Source: Streptomyces griseocarneus
GTDB taxonomy: Bacteria > Actinomycetota > Actinomycetes > Streptomycetales > Streptomycetaceae
Assembly: GCA_003674045.1 (NCBI GenBank)
Contig: PENC01000030.1
Location: 37,129-101,128 of the forward strand
Direction of reading: 5' to 3'
Length of the DNA stretch: 64,000 nucleotides
Shown: one piece after another, positions 27,464 through 34,530 of the stretch
How positions within the stretch are numbered: position 1 is the stretch's first letter
Layout of the letters: every line of letters begins with the position of its first letter
Notes under the pieces: generated by a model
Seen by the model: the letters and a program-made list of their open reading frames with translations, nothing else
What the model was told of the DNA's origin: nothing
The model's database searches: none
Program-made: the position numbers and the translations under genes

Positions 27464-28849
27464 TCACCCCGGTGGGCAGGTCGACAGCCAGCCCCCGTTG
27501 CAAGGGCCCGGCGAGCTCTTTCCGGTGCCCGCGGACGCGTAGCCCGAGGGGTAACCGGACGGGGAGCCGCCGGAGGGGGAATCGCCGGACGGGGAGTCCG
27601 ACGGGCCTTCTGCCGGGGTGGGGGTCGCCCCGGCGGTCGCCCCCTGCCCGCCCCCGTCGGCGGGCTGTGTGGTTCCGGTGGTGGCCCCGCCCGGGTTCCC
27701 GCCGCCCGAGCCGCCCGCGTCCCGCGTGGCCAGCACGGCGGCGGTGCCCCCGCCGATGAGCAGCAGGGCCAGCAGCGAGCCGAGCAGCAGTGCGGTCGCG
27801 CGGCGCCGCGCGGCCGGTTCCGTTCGGAGCACCGGGTAGGCCGCTGACGGCACCGGTGACGGCATGCCCACGGGCGCGGGCGGCGTTCCCCCCGGCACAG
27901 GCGGCGCGGACGGTGACACCGGCGGCGGGGTGCCGGAGGCGTCGGGCGCGGGTGGCGGGGAAGGCGTGGAGCGCTCGGTGGGGATGTAGCCGCCGAGCTG
28001 CCACCCGGGCCGGGTGACCGGGTAGCCGGCCGCGACGGCGTCGAGCATCCGCTGCGCCTCCACCGAGCCCATGCGCGTACGCGGGTCCTTGCGGAGCAGC
28101 CCTTCGAGCAGCGGGGTGAGCGGCCCGGCCCGCCGGGGCGGCGGCGGGTCGTCCTGGACCACGGCCTGGAGCGTGCCGAGCGCCGAGGTGCGGCGGAAGG
28201 GCGAGACGCCTTCGAGCGCCGCGTAGAGGGTCGCCCCCAGGGACCAGAGGTCGGAGGGTGCCCCGGGCCGCTGTCCGAGGGCGCGTTCGGGTGCGAGGAA
28301 GTCGGGCGAGCCGACCAGGTCGCCGGTGCGGGTGAGGGTGCCGGAGCCCTCGACGAGGGCGATGCCGAAGTCGGTCAGGACCACCCTGCCGCCGGGTTCC
28401 AGCAGGACGTTCGCGGGTTTGACGTCGCGGTGGAGCACCCCGGAGGCGTGGGCGCTGCGCAGGGCTTTCAGGACCAGGGCACCGATCCTGGCCGCCTCCT
28501 TGGGCGGGAGCACCCCCTTGTCGTGGAGGACGTCGGCGAGGGACCGGCCGCGCACGAGCTCCATGACGATCCAGGGGCGGCCGTCGTGCTCGACGACGTC
28601 GTGCACGGTGATGACGTTCGGGTGGCTGACGCGGGCGGCGGCGCGGGCCTCCTGCTGGAGGCGTGCGTAGAGGATGCGCACGTCGTTGCCGCTCAGGTGC
28701 TCGGGGGCACGGACCTCCTTGGCCGCGACCTCCCGGTCGAGGAGCTCGTCGAGGGCGCGCCAGACGACTCCCATGCCGCCGCTGCCCAGTGGTTCGATGA
28801 GCCGGTACCGCCCGGCCAGCACCGGTGGAGTGCCGTGCTCCGCGTCCAT
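27464..28849 (-). CDS. Receptor-type Ser/Thr protein kinase
   Basis: 461 residues from ATG 28849, with GGGGAGGGGG upstream. The Hanks-type kinase domain (about 10-270) has the Gly loop LGSGGMGVVW, Lys in VAAKEV, the catalytic loop HRDVKPANVL, DFGIA and a SPDFLAPE activation segment. A Pro-rich juxtamembrane region follows, then one TM (ATALLLGSLLALLLIGGGTA, near residue 350). The outer tail is Gly/Thr-rich with repeats of SPSGG/YPSGY and ends in PCNGGWLSTCPPG, a possible disulphide pair. It resembles PknB-type membrane kinases but lacks PASTA repeats. The lipoprotein gene downstream may encode its extracellular partner. Confidence 0.9.
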   Translation of the reverse strand: MDAEHGTPPVLAGRYRLIEPLGSGGMGVVWRALDELLDREVAAKEVRAPEHLSGNDVRILYARLQQEARAAARVSHPNVITVHDVVEHDGRPWIVMELVRGRSLADVLHDKGVLPPKEAARIGALVLKALRSAHASGVLHRDVKPANVLLEPGGRVVLTDFGIALVEGSGTLTRTGDLVGSPDFLAPERALGQRPGAPSDLWSLGATLYAALEGVSPFRRTSALGTLQAVVQDDPPPPRRAGPLTPLLEGLLRKDPRTRMGSVEAQRMLDAVAAGYPVTRPGWQLGGYIPTERSTPSPPPAPDASGTPPPVSPSAPPVPGGTPPAPVGMPSPVPSAAYPVLRTEPAARRRATALLLGSLLALLLIGGGTAAVLATRDAGGSGGGNPGGATTGTTQPADGGGQGATAGATPTPAEGPSDSPSGDSPSGGSPSGYPSGYASAGTGKSSPGPCNGGWLSTCPPG

Positions 28850-28965
28850 GCCGTACGCCCCCTCCCCGTACGGACGGCACGCCGGCGCCGTGCGCGTTCG
28901 GGCCACACCCGCTCAGACGGGGCGGTCCCCGTGGCCGTTCCCTGCGGTACGCCTTCCTGTGGGGC

Positions 28966-29730
28966 TCACGCGAGGTGCTCGGGCGTACGGGTGACGGTGC
29001 GGCCGTGCGCGGCGGCGGCGCGGGCGAAGGCGACCGCGTCGTGGACGGCGGCGCCGCCGGGGTCGTTGTTGAAGTAGACGTGGACGTCGGCCTTGTCGGG
29101 CCACTGTTCGGCGATGCGGTCGGCCCAACTGGTGAGCGCCTGGCGGCCGTAGCGCGGCCACGGCTGCGCCCTGCCGCAGTGGAAGCGGACGTAGCCCCAG
29201 TCGGCCGTCCGCCACAGGGGTGTCACGGGCCGGGAGTCGTGGTCGGCCCAGCACAGAGCGGCGCCGTGCCGCTCCAGCACGGCCCCGACGTCGTCGGTCC
29301 ACCACGAGGAGTGGCGGGGTTCGACGGCGACCCGGGTGCCGGAGGGGAAGCAGGCGAGGGCGGCGTCGAGGGCCGCGGGGTCGGCGCGCAGGGTGGGCGG
29401 GAGCTGGAGGAGCACGGGTCCGAGCCGGTCCCCCAGGCCGACGGCGTGCTCCATGAGCCTGTGCACCGGTTCCTCGGGGTCGCGGAGCCGTTTGATGTGC
29501 GTCAGGAAGCGGCTGGCCTTGACCGCCATCACGAAGCCGTCGGGCGTGCGGTCGCGCCAGTCGGCGAAGGTGCCGGTCTCCGGCAGCCGGTAGAAGGCGG
29601 CGTTGTTCTCGACGGTGGCGAAGTGGCGGGCGTACTCCTCCAGCCACAGCCTCTGCGGGCAGTCGTCGGGGTAGAGGTCGCCGCGCCAGTCCTTGTACTG
29701 CCATCCCGAGGTGCCGACGAGGAGGGGCAT
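28966..29730 (-). CDS. DUF72 (YecE-like) domain protein
   Basis: 254 residues from ATG 29730, giving the family N-terminus MPLLVGTSGWQYKDWRGDLYP. The ORF could extend 12 codons upstream but conservation begins here. Other hallmarks are FATVENNAAFYRLP near residue 35, VAVEPRHSSWW near residue 140 and VYFNNDPGGAAVHDA near the C-terminus. DUF72 proteins have a TIM-barrel-like fold; no reaction is established. Cytoplasmic. It is divergent from the HIT gene, 56 bp away. Confidence 0.85.
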   Translation of the reverse strand: MPLLVGTSGWQYKDWRGDLYPDDCPQRLWLEEYARHFATVENNAAFYRLPETGTFADWRDRTPDGFVMAVKASRFLTHIKRLRDPEEPVHRLMEHAVGLGDRLGPVLLQLPPTLRADPAALDAALACFPSGTRVAVEPRHSSWWTDDVGAVLERHGAALCWADHDSRPVTPLWRTADWGYVRFHCGRAQPWPRYGRQALTSWADRIAEQWPDKADVHVYFNNDPGGAAVHDAVAFARAAAAHGRTVTRTPEHLA

Positions 29731-29786
29731 GCAAGGATCATTGCCCGGGTGTCCCGCATCCGCCACCAGTGAGGGGTGAGCCCGAC

Positions 29787-30242
29787 GTGACCGGCGTGAC
29801 CGACGCGGCCTGCGTCTTCTGTGCCGTCGTGGCGGGCGGGGCGCCCGCGCACCGGGTCCTGGAGGACGACGTGGCGGTGGCGTTCCTGGACGCCAGGCCG
29901 CTCTTCCCCGGGCATGTGCTGGTGGTGCCGAGGCGGCACGCGGAGACGCTCACCGACCTGCCCGCCGACGAGGTGGGGCCGTTCTTCGGCCGGGTGCAGC
30001 GGATCGCGGGGGCGGTGGAGCGGGGCATGGACGCCGCCGGGTCGTTCGTGGGGGCGAACAACCGGATCAGCCAGTCCGTGCCGCACTTCCATGTGCACGT
30101 CGTGCCGCGCAACCGCAAGGACGGGCTGCGGGGCTTCTTCTGGCCGCGGACGCGCTACACGTCGGACGAGGAGGCGGCGCGGGTGGCGGACCGGGTGCGG
30201 GCCGCGCTCGACGGCTCTCCCCCGCATGGACTATCCACCTGA
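29787..30242 (+). CDS. HIT family nucleotide hydrolase/transferase
   Basis: 151 residues from GTG 29787, which has AGGGG ten bases upstream; GTG 29769 would add six residues. The histidine triad is HFHVHVV near residue 100, preceded by the conserved ARPLFPGHVLVVPRRH block. CVFC at the N-terminus fits the zinc-type HIT layout. HIT enzymes hydrolyse dinucleotides or nucleoside phosphoramidates in the cytoplasm. Genes upstream diverge; the phosphoribosyltransferase gene follows 71 bp downstream. Confidence 0.85.
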   Translation: MTGVTDAACVFCAVVAGGAPAHRVLEDDVAVAFLDARPLFPGHVLVVPRRHAETLTDLPADEVGPFFGRVQRIAGAVERGMDAAGSFVGANNRISQSVPHFHVHVVPRNRKDGLRGFFWPRTRYTSDEEAARVADRVRAALDGSPPHGLST

Positions 30243-30313
30243 ACCCGGCCATATTGGAAGGAGAGGCTTTCCTCGCCCCGGAGCCCGGCTCCCGGCGGCG
30301 GGAGAGGTGGATC

Positions 30314-30991
30314 ATGAGGTTCCGCGACCGCGTGGACGCCGGCCGCCGACTGGCCGACCGGCTGGAACACCTGCGTGCCGAGCCCGTGGTCGTGCTCGGT
30401 CTCCCCCGCGGTGGCGTGCCCGTGGCGTACGAGGTGGCGCGGGCGCTCCGGGCCCCGCTGGATGTGCTCCTGGTGCGCAAGCTCGGTGTGCCGTACCACT
30501 CGGAGCTGGGGTTCGGCGCGATAGGCGAGGGCGGTGTGCGGGTCGTCCACGACGACATCGTCCGGATGAGCCGGGTCGACGAGGACGACCTCGTGGAGGT
30601 CCAGCGGCGCGAGGAGGCCGAACTGGCCCGGCAGGCCGAACGGTTCCGCGGCGGGCGGCCGCGCGTTCCGCTGGCCGGGCGCACGGCCGTCGTGGTGGAC
30701 GACGGCGTCGCGACCGGCGCGACCGCGCTGGCCGCGTGCCGGGTGGCGCATGCCCAGAACGCCGACCGGGTGGTGCTCGCGGTGCCGGTGGCACCCCCGG
30801 ACGCCGTGCAGGAGCTGCGCCCTCAGGTGGACGAGCTGGTCTGCCTCTCTATGCCGACCCTGTTCTTCGCGGTCGGCGAGTGGTACCAGGACTTCTCCCA
30901 GACGTCGGACGAGGAGGTCATCGAGCTGCTGCGGCGGAGCAGCGCGGCGCGGCCGGGGCCCGGCGAGGGTACCGGTGGCGCCGGACCGTGA
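30314..30991 (+). CDS. Phosphoribosyltransferase family protein
   Basis: 225 residues from ATG 30314, with GGGAGAGG upstream. The PRPP-binding loop reads VVVDDGVATGATALAA near residue 120, and LPRGGVPVAYEVARAL near residue 30 is the second family block. The length and LRAPLDVLLVRKLGVP match the uncharacterised actinobacterial PRTase group often found beside stress genes. The base it uses is unknown. The DUF1876-like gene follows 21 bp downstream and is probably co-transcribed. Confidence 0.82.
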   Translation: MRFRDRVDAGRRLADRLEHLRAEPVVVLGLPRGGVPVAYEVARALRAPLDVLLVRKLGVPYHSELGFGAIGEGGVRVVHDDIVRMSRVDEDDLVEVQRREEAELARQAERFRGGRPRVPLAGRTAVVVDDGVATGATALAACRVAHAQNADRVVLAVPVAPPDAVQELRPQVDELVCLSMPTLFFAVGEWYQDFSQTSDEEVIELLRRSSAARPGPGEGTGGAGP

Positions 30992-31012
30992 ATCGCTGGA
31001 GGTGTGACGAGC

Positions 31013-31285
31013 ATGATGGAGACGATCGTCGAGTGCGCCGTCGAGATGGAATTCCGTGAGGCCGGGCCCCTGACACAGGCGGCGGCGCGGCTGCGCATGC
31101 GCGACGGCACGGAGTTCACGGCGCACGGAGTGACCAACAGACACCCGGACGACCCGGGCCAGCAGCGGGTCGGCGAGGAGGTCGCGGCGGCCCGCGCGCT
31201 GTACGGCCTCGCCGAGCAGCTGCTGGAGAAGGCGGGTGTCGACATCGAGGAACTCACCCACGAGAAGGTGCACCTGACCCGCTGA
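31013..31285 (+). CDS. DUF1876-like small protein
   Basis: 90 residues from ATG 31013, ten bases after GGAGG; GTG 31004 is too close to the ribosome-binding site. The pattern METIVECAVEMEF, then HPDDPGQQRVGEEVAAARAL and LAEQLLEKAGVDIEEL fits the DUF1876 dsRBD-like family of small actinobacterial proteins. Function unknown. It is the last gene of the PRTase transcription unit. Confidence 0.68.
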   Translation: MMETIVECAVEMEFREAGPLTQAAARLRMRDGTEFTAHGVTNRHPDDPGQQRVGEEVAAARALYGLAEQLLEKAGVDIEELTHEKVHLTR

Positions 31286-31326
31286 TCCCGGTACCCGGCA
31301 CGGGACACCCATTGCATAGCGCCCGA

Positions 31327-31340
31327 TATAGAATTCGCGC
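31327..31340 (+). promoter_or_regulatory. -10-like element placing tetR on a leaderless transcript
   Basis: TATAGA at 31327-31332 ends eight bases before the tetR ATG at 31341, and no ribosome-binding sequence lies between them. Transcription from this -10 box would start at or next to the ATG. No good -35 box is visible (about 31304-31309 reads acaccc). Confidence 0.45.
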
Positions 31341-31940
31341 ATGGCAGAGAGACAGCGTGGCCGCCCCCGTTCCTTCGACCGGGAGGCGGCGCTGGAGACG
31401 GCGACGCTCGTCTTCTGGGAGCACGGCTACGAGGCGACGTCGGTCGCCGACCTGACGCGTGCCATGGGCATCGCCGCGCCCAGCCTCTACGCGGCCTTCG
31501 GCAACAAGGAGAGCCTCTTCACCGAGGTCGTCCAGCGCTACGGGCAGCGGTACGGCGCCTTCATGCTCCGCGCGCTCCAGGAGGAGCCGACGGCCCGCGG
31601 GGCGGTGTCGCGCATGCTGCGCGAGGCGGCGCGGGAGTACACGGAGCCCGGCCGCCCGACGGGCTGTCTCACGCTCATCGCCGCCACGGGCGGCACCACC
31701 GCGTCGCCCGGCGTCGAGGAGTCCCTGCGGGCCATCCGCGCGGCCAATGTCGCGGCGATCGAGAGCCGGGTCAGGGCGGACGTCGCCTCCGGCGGGCTGC
31801 CGCCGGGCACCGACGCCGCCGCGCTCGCGCGCTACTCCGCCGCCGTGGTCCAGGGCCTGTCCCAGCAGGCGCGGGACGGCGCGACACGGGAGCAGCTCGA
31901 AGGGGTCGCCGCCACGGCCATGCGTGCCTGGCCGGCCTGA
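31341..31940 (+). CDS. TetR/AcrR family transcriptional regulator
   Basis: 199 residues from ATG 31341. The N-terminal HTH reads ATLVFWEHGYEATSVADLTR followed by AMGIAAPSLYAAFGNKESLF, typical of the family. The C-terminal part, with TGCLTLIAATGGTTASP and a final VVQGLSQQARDGATREQL, is the ligand domain of the YbiH/TetR_C-type group. It is convergent with the roh operon, so it may or may not control it. Its mRNA is probably leaderless. Confidence 0.87.
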   Translation: MAERQRGRPRSFDREAALETATLVFWEHGYEATSVADLTRAMGIAAPSLYAAFGNKESLFTEVVQRYGQRYGAFMLRALQEEPTARGAVSRMLREAAREYTEPGRPTGCLTLIAATGGTTASPGVEESLRAIRAANVAAIESRVRADVASGGLPPGTDAAALARYSAAVVQGLSQQARDGATREQLEGVAATAMRAWPA

Positions 31941-31968
31941 GCGCGCGCACGCCTGTACGCGCGCTCAG
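31937..31968. terminator. Bidirectional terminator between tetR and rohT
   Basis: Perfect 11-bp arms CTGAGCGCGCG (31937-31947) and CGCGCGCTCAG (31958-31968) with a 10-nt loop. The hairpin overlaps the tetR stop codon and lies 14 bp past the rohT stop, so it can serve both convergent units. Confidence 0.75.
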
Positions 31969-31982
31969 GGGCGCGGGGCCGC

Positions 31983-32270
31983 TCAGCCCACCGGATCGGG
32001 CGCCGCTTCCGTGATCTCCCGGACGATCTCCCGGACGCACAGCGGGGTACCGGTGGGGCCGGTGAGGGCCTCACCCGTCTCCAGAGAGAAGCTGGAGTGG
32101 TGCAGGGGGCAGGCGATGCGCAGCCGGGCCGCGTTCACATAGCCGTGGGCGAGGTGCCCCTTGCGGTGCGGGCAGTAGGCGTCGGCCTCGAACTCCCGGT
32201 CGCCGACGCGCACCCTGATGCGGTCCTCGCCGATCTGCTGGACGGAGACCTCCGCGTTCGTGTCCGGCAT
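31983..32270 (-). CDS. rohT: Rieske [2Fe-2S] ferredoxin of the azomycin cluster (RohT)
   Basis: 95 residues from ATG 32270, which overlaps the rohS stop as TGATG, so the two are translationally coupled. The Rieske cluster ligands are complete: Cys33-Pro-His35 and Cys54-x2-His57 (CPHRKGHLAHG and CPLHHSSFS). The small size and position directly after the di-iron oxygenase gene suggest it delivers electrons to RohS during oxidation of 2-aminoimidazole. That electron-transfer role is inferred. It is the last gene of the operon and ends at a strong hairpin. Confidence 0.87.
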   Translation of the reverse strand: MPDTNAEVSVQQIGEDRIRVRVGDREFEADAYCPHRKGHLAHGYVNAARLRIACPLHHSSFSLETGEALTGPTGTPLCVREIVREITEAAPDPVG

Positions 32271-33100
32271 CAGCCCACCTTCAGCGCGGAGGCGACGGCG
32301 GCCTCGGTGGCTCCGCCGATGACGTCGCTGGCGAGCTTGAAGCCCGTCCACACCTTGACCGGCCGGAGGTCGGCCTCGGCGTCGAACTCCCGGATGGCCA
32401 CCTGGAGTTCCTTGGCATGGAAGTTGTCGATGTGCAGGTGCTCGGTGTAGTAGCGGGCACCCGCGAGGCCCAGGCGCGTGGCGGCGTCGGCGAAGCACTG
32501 GAACGCGTAGAGGATGCTGGACTCCAGGTAGCACAGCGCGCCGAGGAAGTACTCCGGGCGGGGTGCCCGGGCGGCCGCCCAGAAGAAGGTGTTGACGTAG
32601 GCGTACGTCTCCTCGTTGGTGCGGTCGAGGTAGTCGTTCACGTCCAGGGACATGCCGAGTTCGGTCATCAGGTCGCGGTAGATGTTGAAGTGCGCCTGGT
32701 CGAGGTTGCCGCAGCCGAACTCGTCGACGAGCACCCGGAAGATCGCCATCTTGGCCTTCTTCGGGAGCCGCCACACGATCGGCAGGAAGGACTCGGACTC
32801 GGTGAGGCCGTCCACGGCGAACTGGGCGACGACCTCCTTGAACTGCTCGAGGCCGAGGTCCTCCGCCATGACCCGCTCGCATGCGGGCGCGTCGGCCTTC
32901 TCCGCCTCCAGCAGGGCCTTCATATGGCGCATCAGGGCCGCGCGGTCGGCCATCTCGGGGGCGGCCGCCTCGATCTCGCGGGCGCGGCCGACGATCAATC
33001 GCTCTTCCAGCTCGTGCAGTTCACGCAGTTCGTCGGGGGTGGGTATGGATCGGTTCAGTACGAAGAGGCGGCTGCCGGCCGTACGGGTCGTGGTGGTCAC
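32270..33100 (-). CDS. rohS: Haem-oxygenase-like di-iron N-oxygenase (RohS), 2-aminoimidazole to 2-nitroimidazole
   Basis: 276 residues from GTG 33100, preceded by GGGAG and six bases; ATGs up to 33148 are in frame but lack a good site. All-helical protein of the haem-oxygenase-like di-iron oxidase superfamily. Likely iron ligands are Glu127-x9-His137 (EFGCGNLDQAH) and His221-x3-Asp225-x2-His228 (EHLHIDNFH), with further Glu residues such as Glu193. In the azomycin pathway of Streptomyces cattleya this enzyme converts the amino group of 2-aminoimidazole to a nitro group. The gene order and coupling to the Rieske gene match that pathway. It is cytoplasmic. Confidence 0.9.
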   Translation of the reverse strand: MTTTTRTAGSRLFVLNRSIPTPDELRELHELEERLIVGRAREIEAAAPEMADRAALMRHMKALLEAEKADAPACERVMAEDLGLEQFKEVVAQFAVDGLTESESFLPIVWRLPKKAKMAIFRVLVDEFGCGNLDQAHFNIYRDLMTELGMSLDVNDYLDRTNEETYAYVNTFFWAAARAPRPEYFLGALCYLESSILYAFQCFADAATRLGLAGARYYTEHLHIDNFHAKELQVAIREFDAEADLRPVKVWTGFKLASDVIGGATEAAVASALKVG

Positions 33101-33172
33101 GGAAGACTCCCGGCGGATCACGGTTCTCATGGGCATGCAAAAGGTCACGCGGTGGGCGTGCGGTGGTGGGGC

Positions 33173-33207
33173 GCCGGGCCCGGAGCGGTCGCGCGTCCGG
33201 GCCCGGC
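33173..33207 (-). terminator. Perfect 12-bp hairpin inside the roh operon
   Basis: Arms GCCGGGCCCGGA (33173-33184) and TCCGGGCCCGGC (33196-33207) pair perfectly around an 11-nt loop. It lies 9 bp after the rohR stop and upstream of rohS, in the only real gap (115 bp) of the operon. There is no U-tract. It could lower read-through into rohST or protect the upstream mRNA from 3' decay. Confidence 0.6.
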
Positions 33208-33215
33208 ACGTGCGG

Positions 33216-34040
33216 TCAGCCGACGGGCAGCGCGGTGCCGATGACGCCGCGGCGGACGAGCTCCGCCTTGACGTGCAGGTACCAGTCGTCCGTCAGCAGC
33301 CGGTATCGCTCGGACAGTGCGTCGACGCGGTGCTGCGCGTCCTCCGCTCCCGCAGCGAGCGCCTCGTCGCAGACCGAGGGTTCGAGGTTGGCCAGCGGCC
33401 CGACGAAGCCCTGGACGCCGGGGACCTCGGTGATCAGGTTCTCCCAGCCCTGGAAGACGGGCACGCCGACGCCGCCGTCCAGCAGGCCGCGGGTGAAGTC
33501 CGCGGAGCCGCTGGAGTCCTTGACGCCGACGACGCCCGGCAGGGCGCAGACCGCGCGGAGGGCCGCCAGGTCGAGCGGTGCCCCGGAGACGACGTGTTCG
33601 TGGTAGACGAACACCGGCAGCGGGCTGCCGTCGAGGATCTCGGTGAAGTGCTCGACGAGCCCGCGGCGCGCGCCGTCCGGGCCGGGGAACGGCGGGGGCA
33701 CGACGACCGCGTCCGCGCCCAGCCCGGCGGCCGTACGGGCGCGGTCCAGCACACCGGCGGCGTCGCCGAGCGCGATCCCGGCGAGCACGGGCGTGCCCGC
33801 CGCGTGCTCCACGGTCAGCCGCACCATGTCGTGCCACTGCCCGGGGGTGAGGGTCCAGCCCTCGCCGGTGCTGAGCGCGGGCACATACGCGCCGACGTGC
33901 TCGCGCAAGGACTCCACGAGCCTCGCCACGCTCGTCGCGCACACCCGGTGGTCCCCGTCGACCGGGGTCACGAGGGGCACGAGGGTCCCGCGCAGCCCCT
34001 TGAGCCGGGTGACCGCGGCGACGCGGTCAGAGCTCGGCAT
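33216..34040 (-). CDS. rohR: DapA-like retro-aldolase of the azomycin pathway (RohR)
   Basis: 274 residues from ATG 34040, overlapping rohQ by 14 bp. It belongs to the dihydrodipicolinate synthase/N-acetylneuraminate lyase family: substrate loop LSTGEG near residue 57, catalytic Tyr146 in VFVYHEH and Schiff-base Lys174 in VGVKDSSGS. In the known pathway it cleaves 4-hydroxy-2-ketoarginine to guanidinoacetaldehyde and pyruvate. It is not likely to be the lysine enzyme, because it is embedded between rohQ and rohS and lacks the usual GTTGE form of the loop. Confidence 0.9.
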   Translation of the reverse strand: MPSSDRVAAVTRLKGLRGTLVPLVTPVDGDHRVCATSVARLVESLREHVGAYVPALSTGEGWTLTPGQWHDMVRLTVEHAAGTPVLAGIALGDAAGVLDRARTAAGLGADAVVVPPPFPGPDGARRGLVEHFTEILDGSPLPVFVYHEHVVSGAPLDLAALRAVCALPGVVGVKDSSGSADFTRGLLDGGVGVPVFQGWENLITEVPGVQGFVGPLANLEPSVCDEALAAGAEDAQHRVDALSERYRLLTDDWYLHVKAELVRRGVIGTALPVG

Positions 34041-34530
34041 GGTCGGCCTCCAGGACCAGGGACTGCTCGTAGAGCCGGTCGAGCTCCTCCGGGAACATCC
34101 CGCGCTCCGCGGCTTTTTCTGGCTCCCGTACGGGGATGCCGGGCCCGGCGAGGGCCAGGAGCCGCGGGTTGACGGTGACCAGCTCGCCATCGGCGGCGCG
34201 CACCGCGGCGAGGAGCAGCCGGTCGCGCAGGCGCAGCCCGTCCGCCTCCGCGGGCAGTTCGCCGAGGGCCGCCAGGTCGGCCTCGGTGTAGGCACGCCGG
34301 TCGATCGGCATCACGGAGTGCAGCACGTCCATGAACGGGTAGTAGGCGTCCTGGACTTCGCGCGGCACGTGCCATACGAAGTCGTCGCAGCGGCCCACTT
34401 CCTCGTAGGTCATCACCACGCGCGCGCCGAGGTGGGAGGCGAAGAAGGCGGTGCAGGCGGCCCGTACGGACGGGTCGGTGCTGTGCATCCCCATGAACAG
34501 GGACGCGTCCAGGTAGAGGTCACGCGCCAT
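34027..34530 (-). CDS. rohQ: RohQ, 2-aminoimidazole-forming step
   Basis: 167 residues from ATG 34530, overlapping rohP by 11 bp and rohR by 14 bp. It starts ARDLYLDASLFMGMHSTDP, and the following alternation of helices and strands with several Asp/Glu residues vaguely recalls PIN-like folds, but no family is certain. Position and size match RohQ of the S. cattleya azomycin cluster, reported to act after RohR in cyclising guanidinoacetaldehyde to 2-aminoimidazole. The overlaps on both sides imply tight translational coupling. Any nuclease-type function is unsupported. Confidence 0.82.
   Translation of the reverse strand: MARDLYLDASLFMGMHSTDPSVRAACTAFFASHLGARVVMTYEEVGRCDDFVWHVPREVQDAYYPFMDVLHSVMPIDRRAYTEADLAALGELPAEADGLRLRDRLLLAAVRAADGELVTVNPRLLALAGPGIPVREPEKAAERGMFPEELDRLYEQSLVLEADHAEL

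Noticed and set aside
33216..34040. Reading this gene as the lysine-pathway dihydrodipicolinate synthase
   Set aside because: It is wedged between rohQ and rohS with overlaps, and its substrate loop is not the GTTGE of DapA.
34027..34530. PIN-type toxin (VapC-like)
   Set aside because: The N-terminal LYLDAS recalls PIN domains, but there is no antitoxin gene, the acidic pattern is incomplete, and the location in the roh operon fits RohQ.
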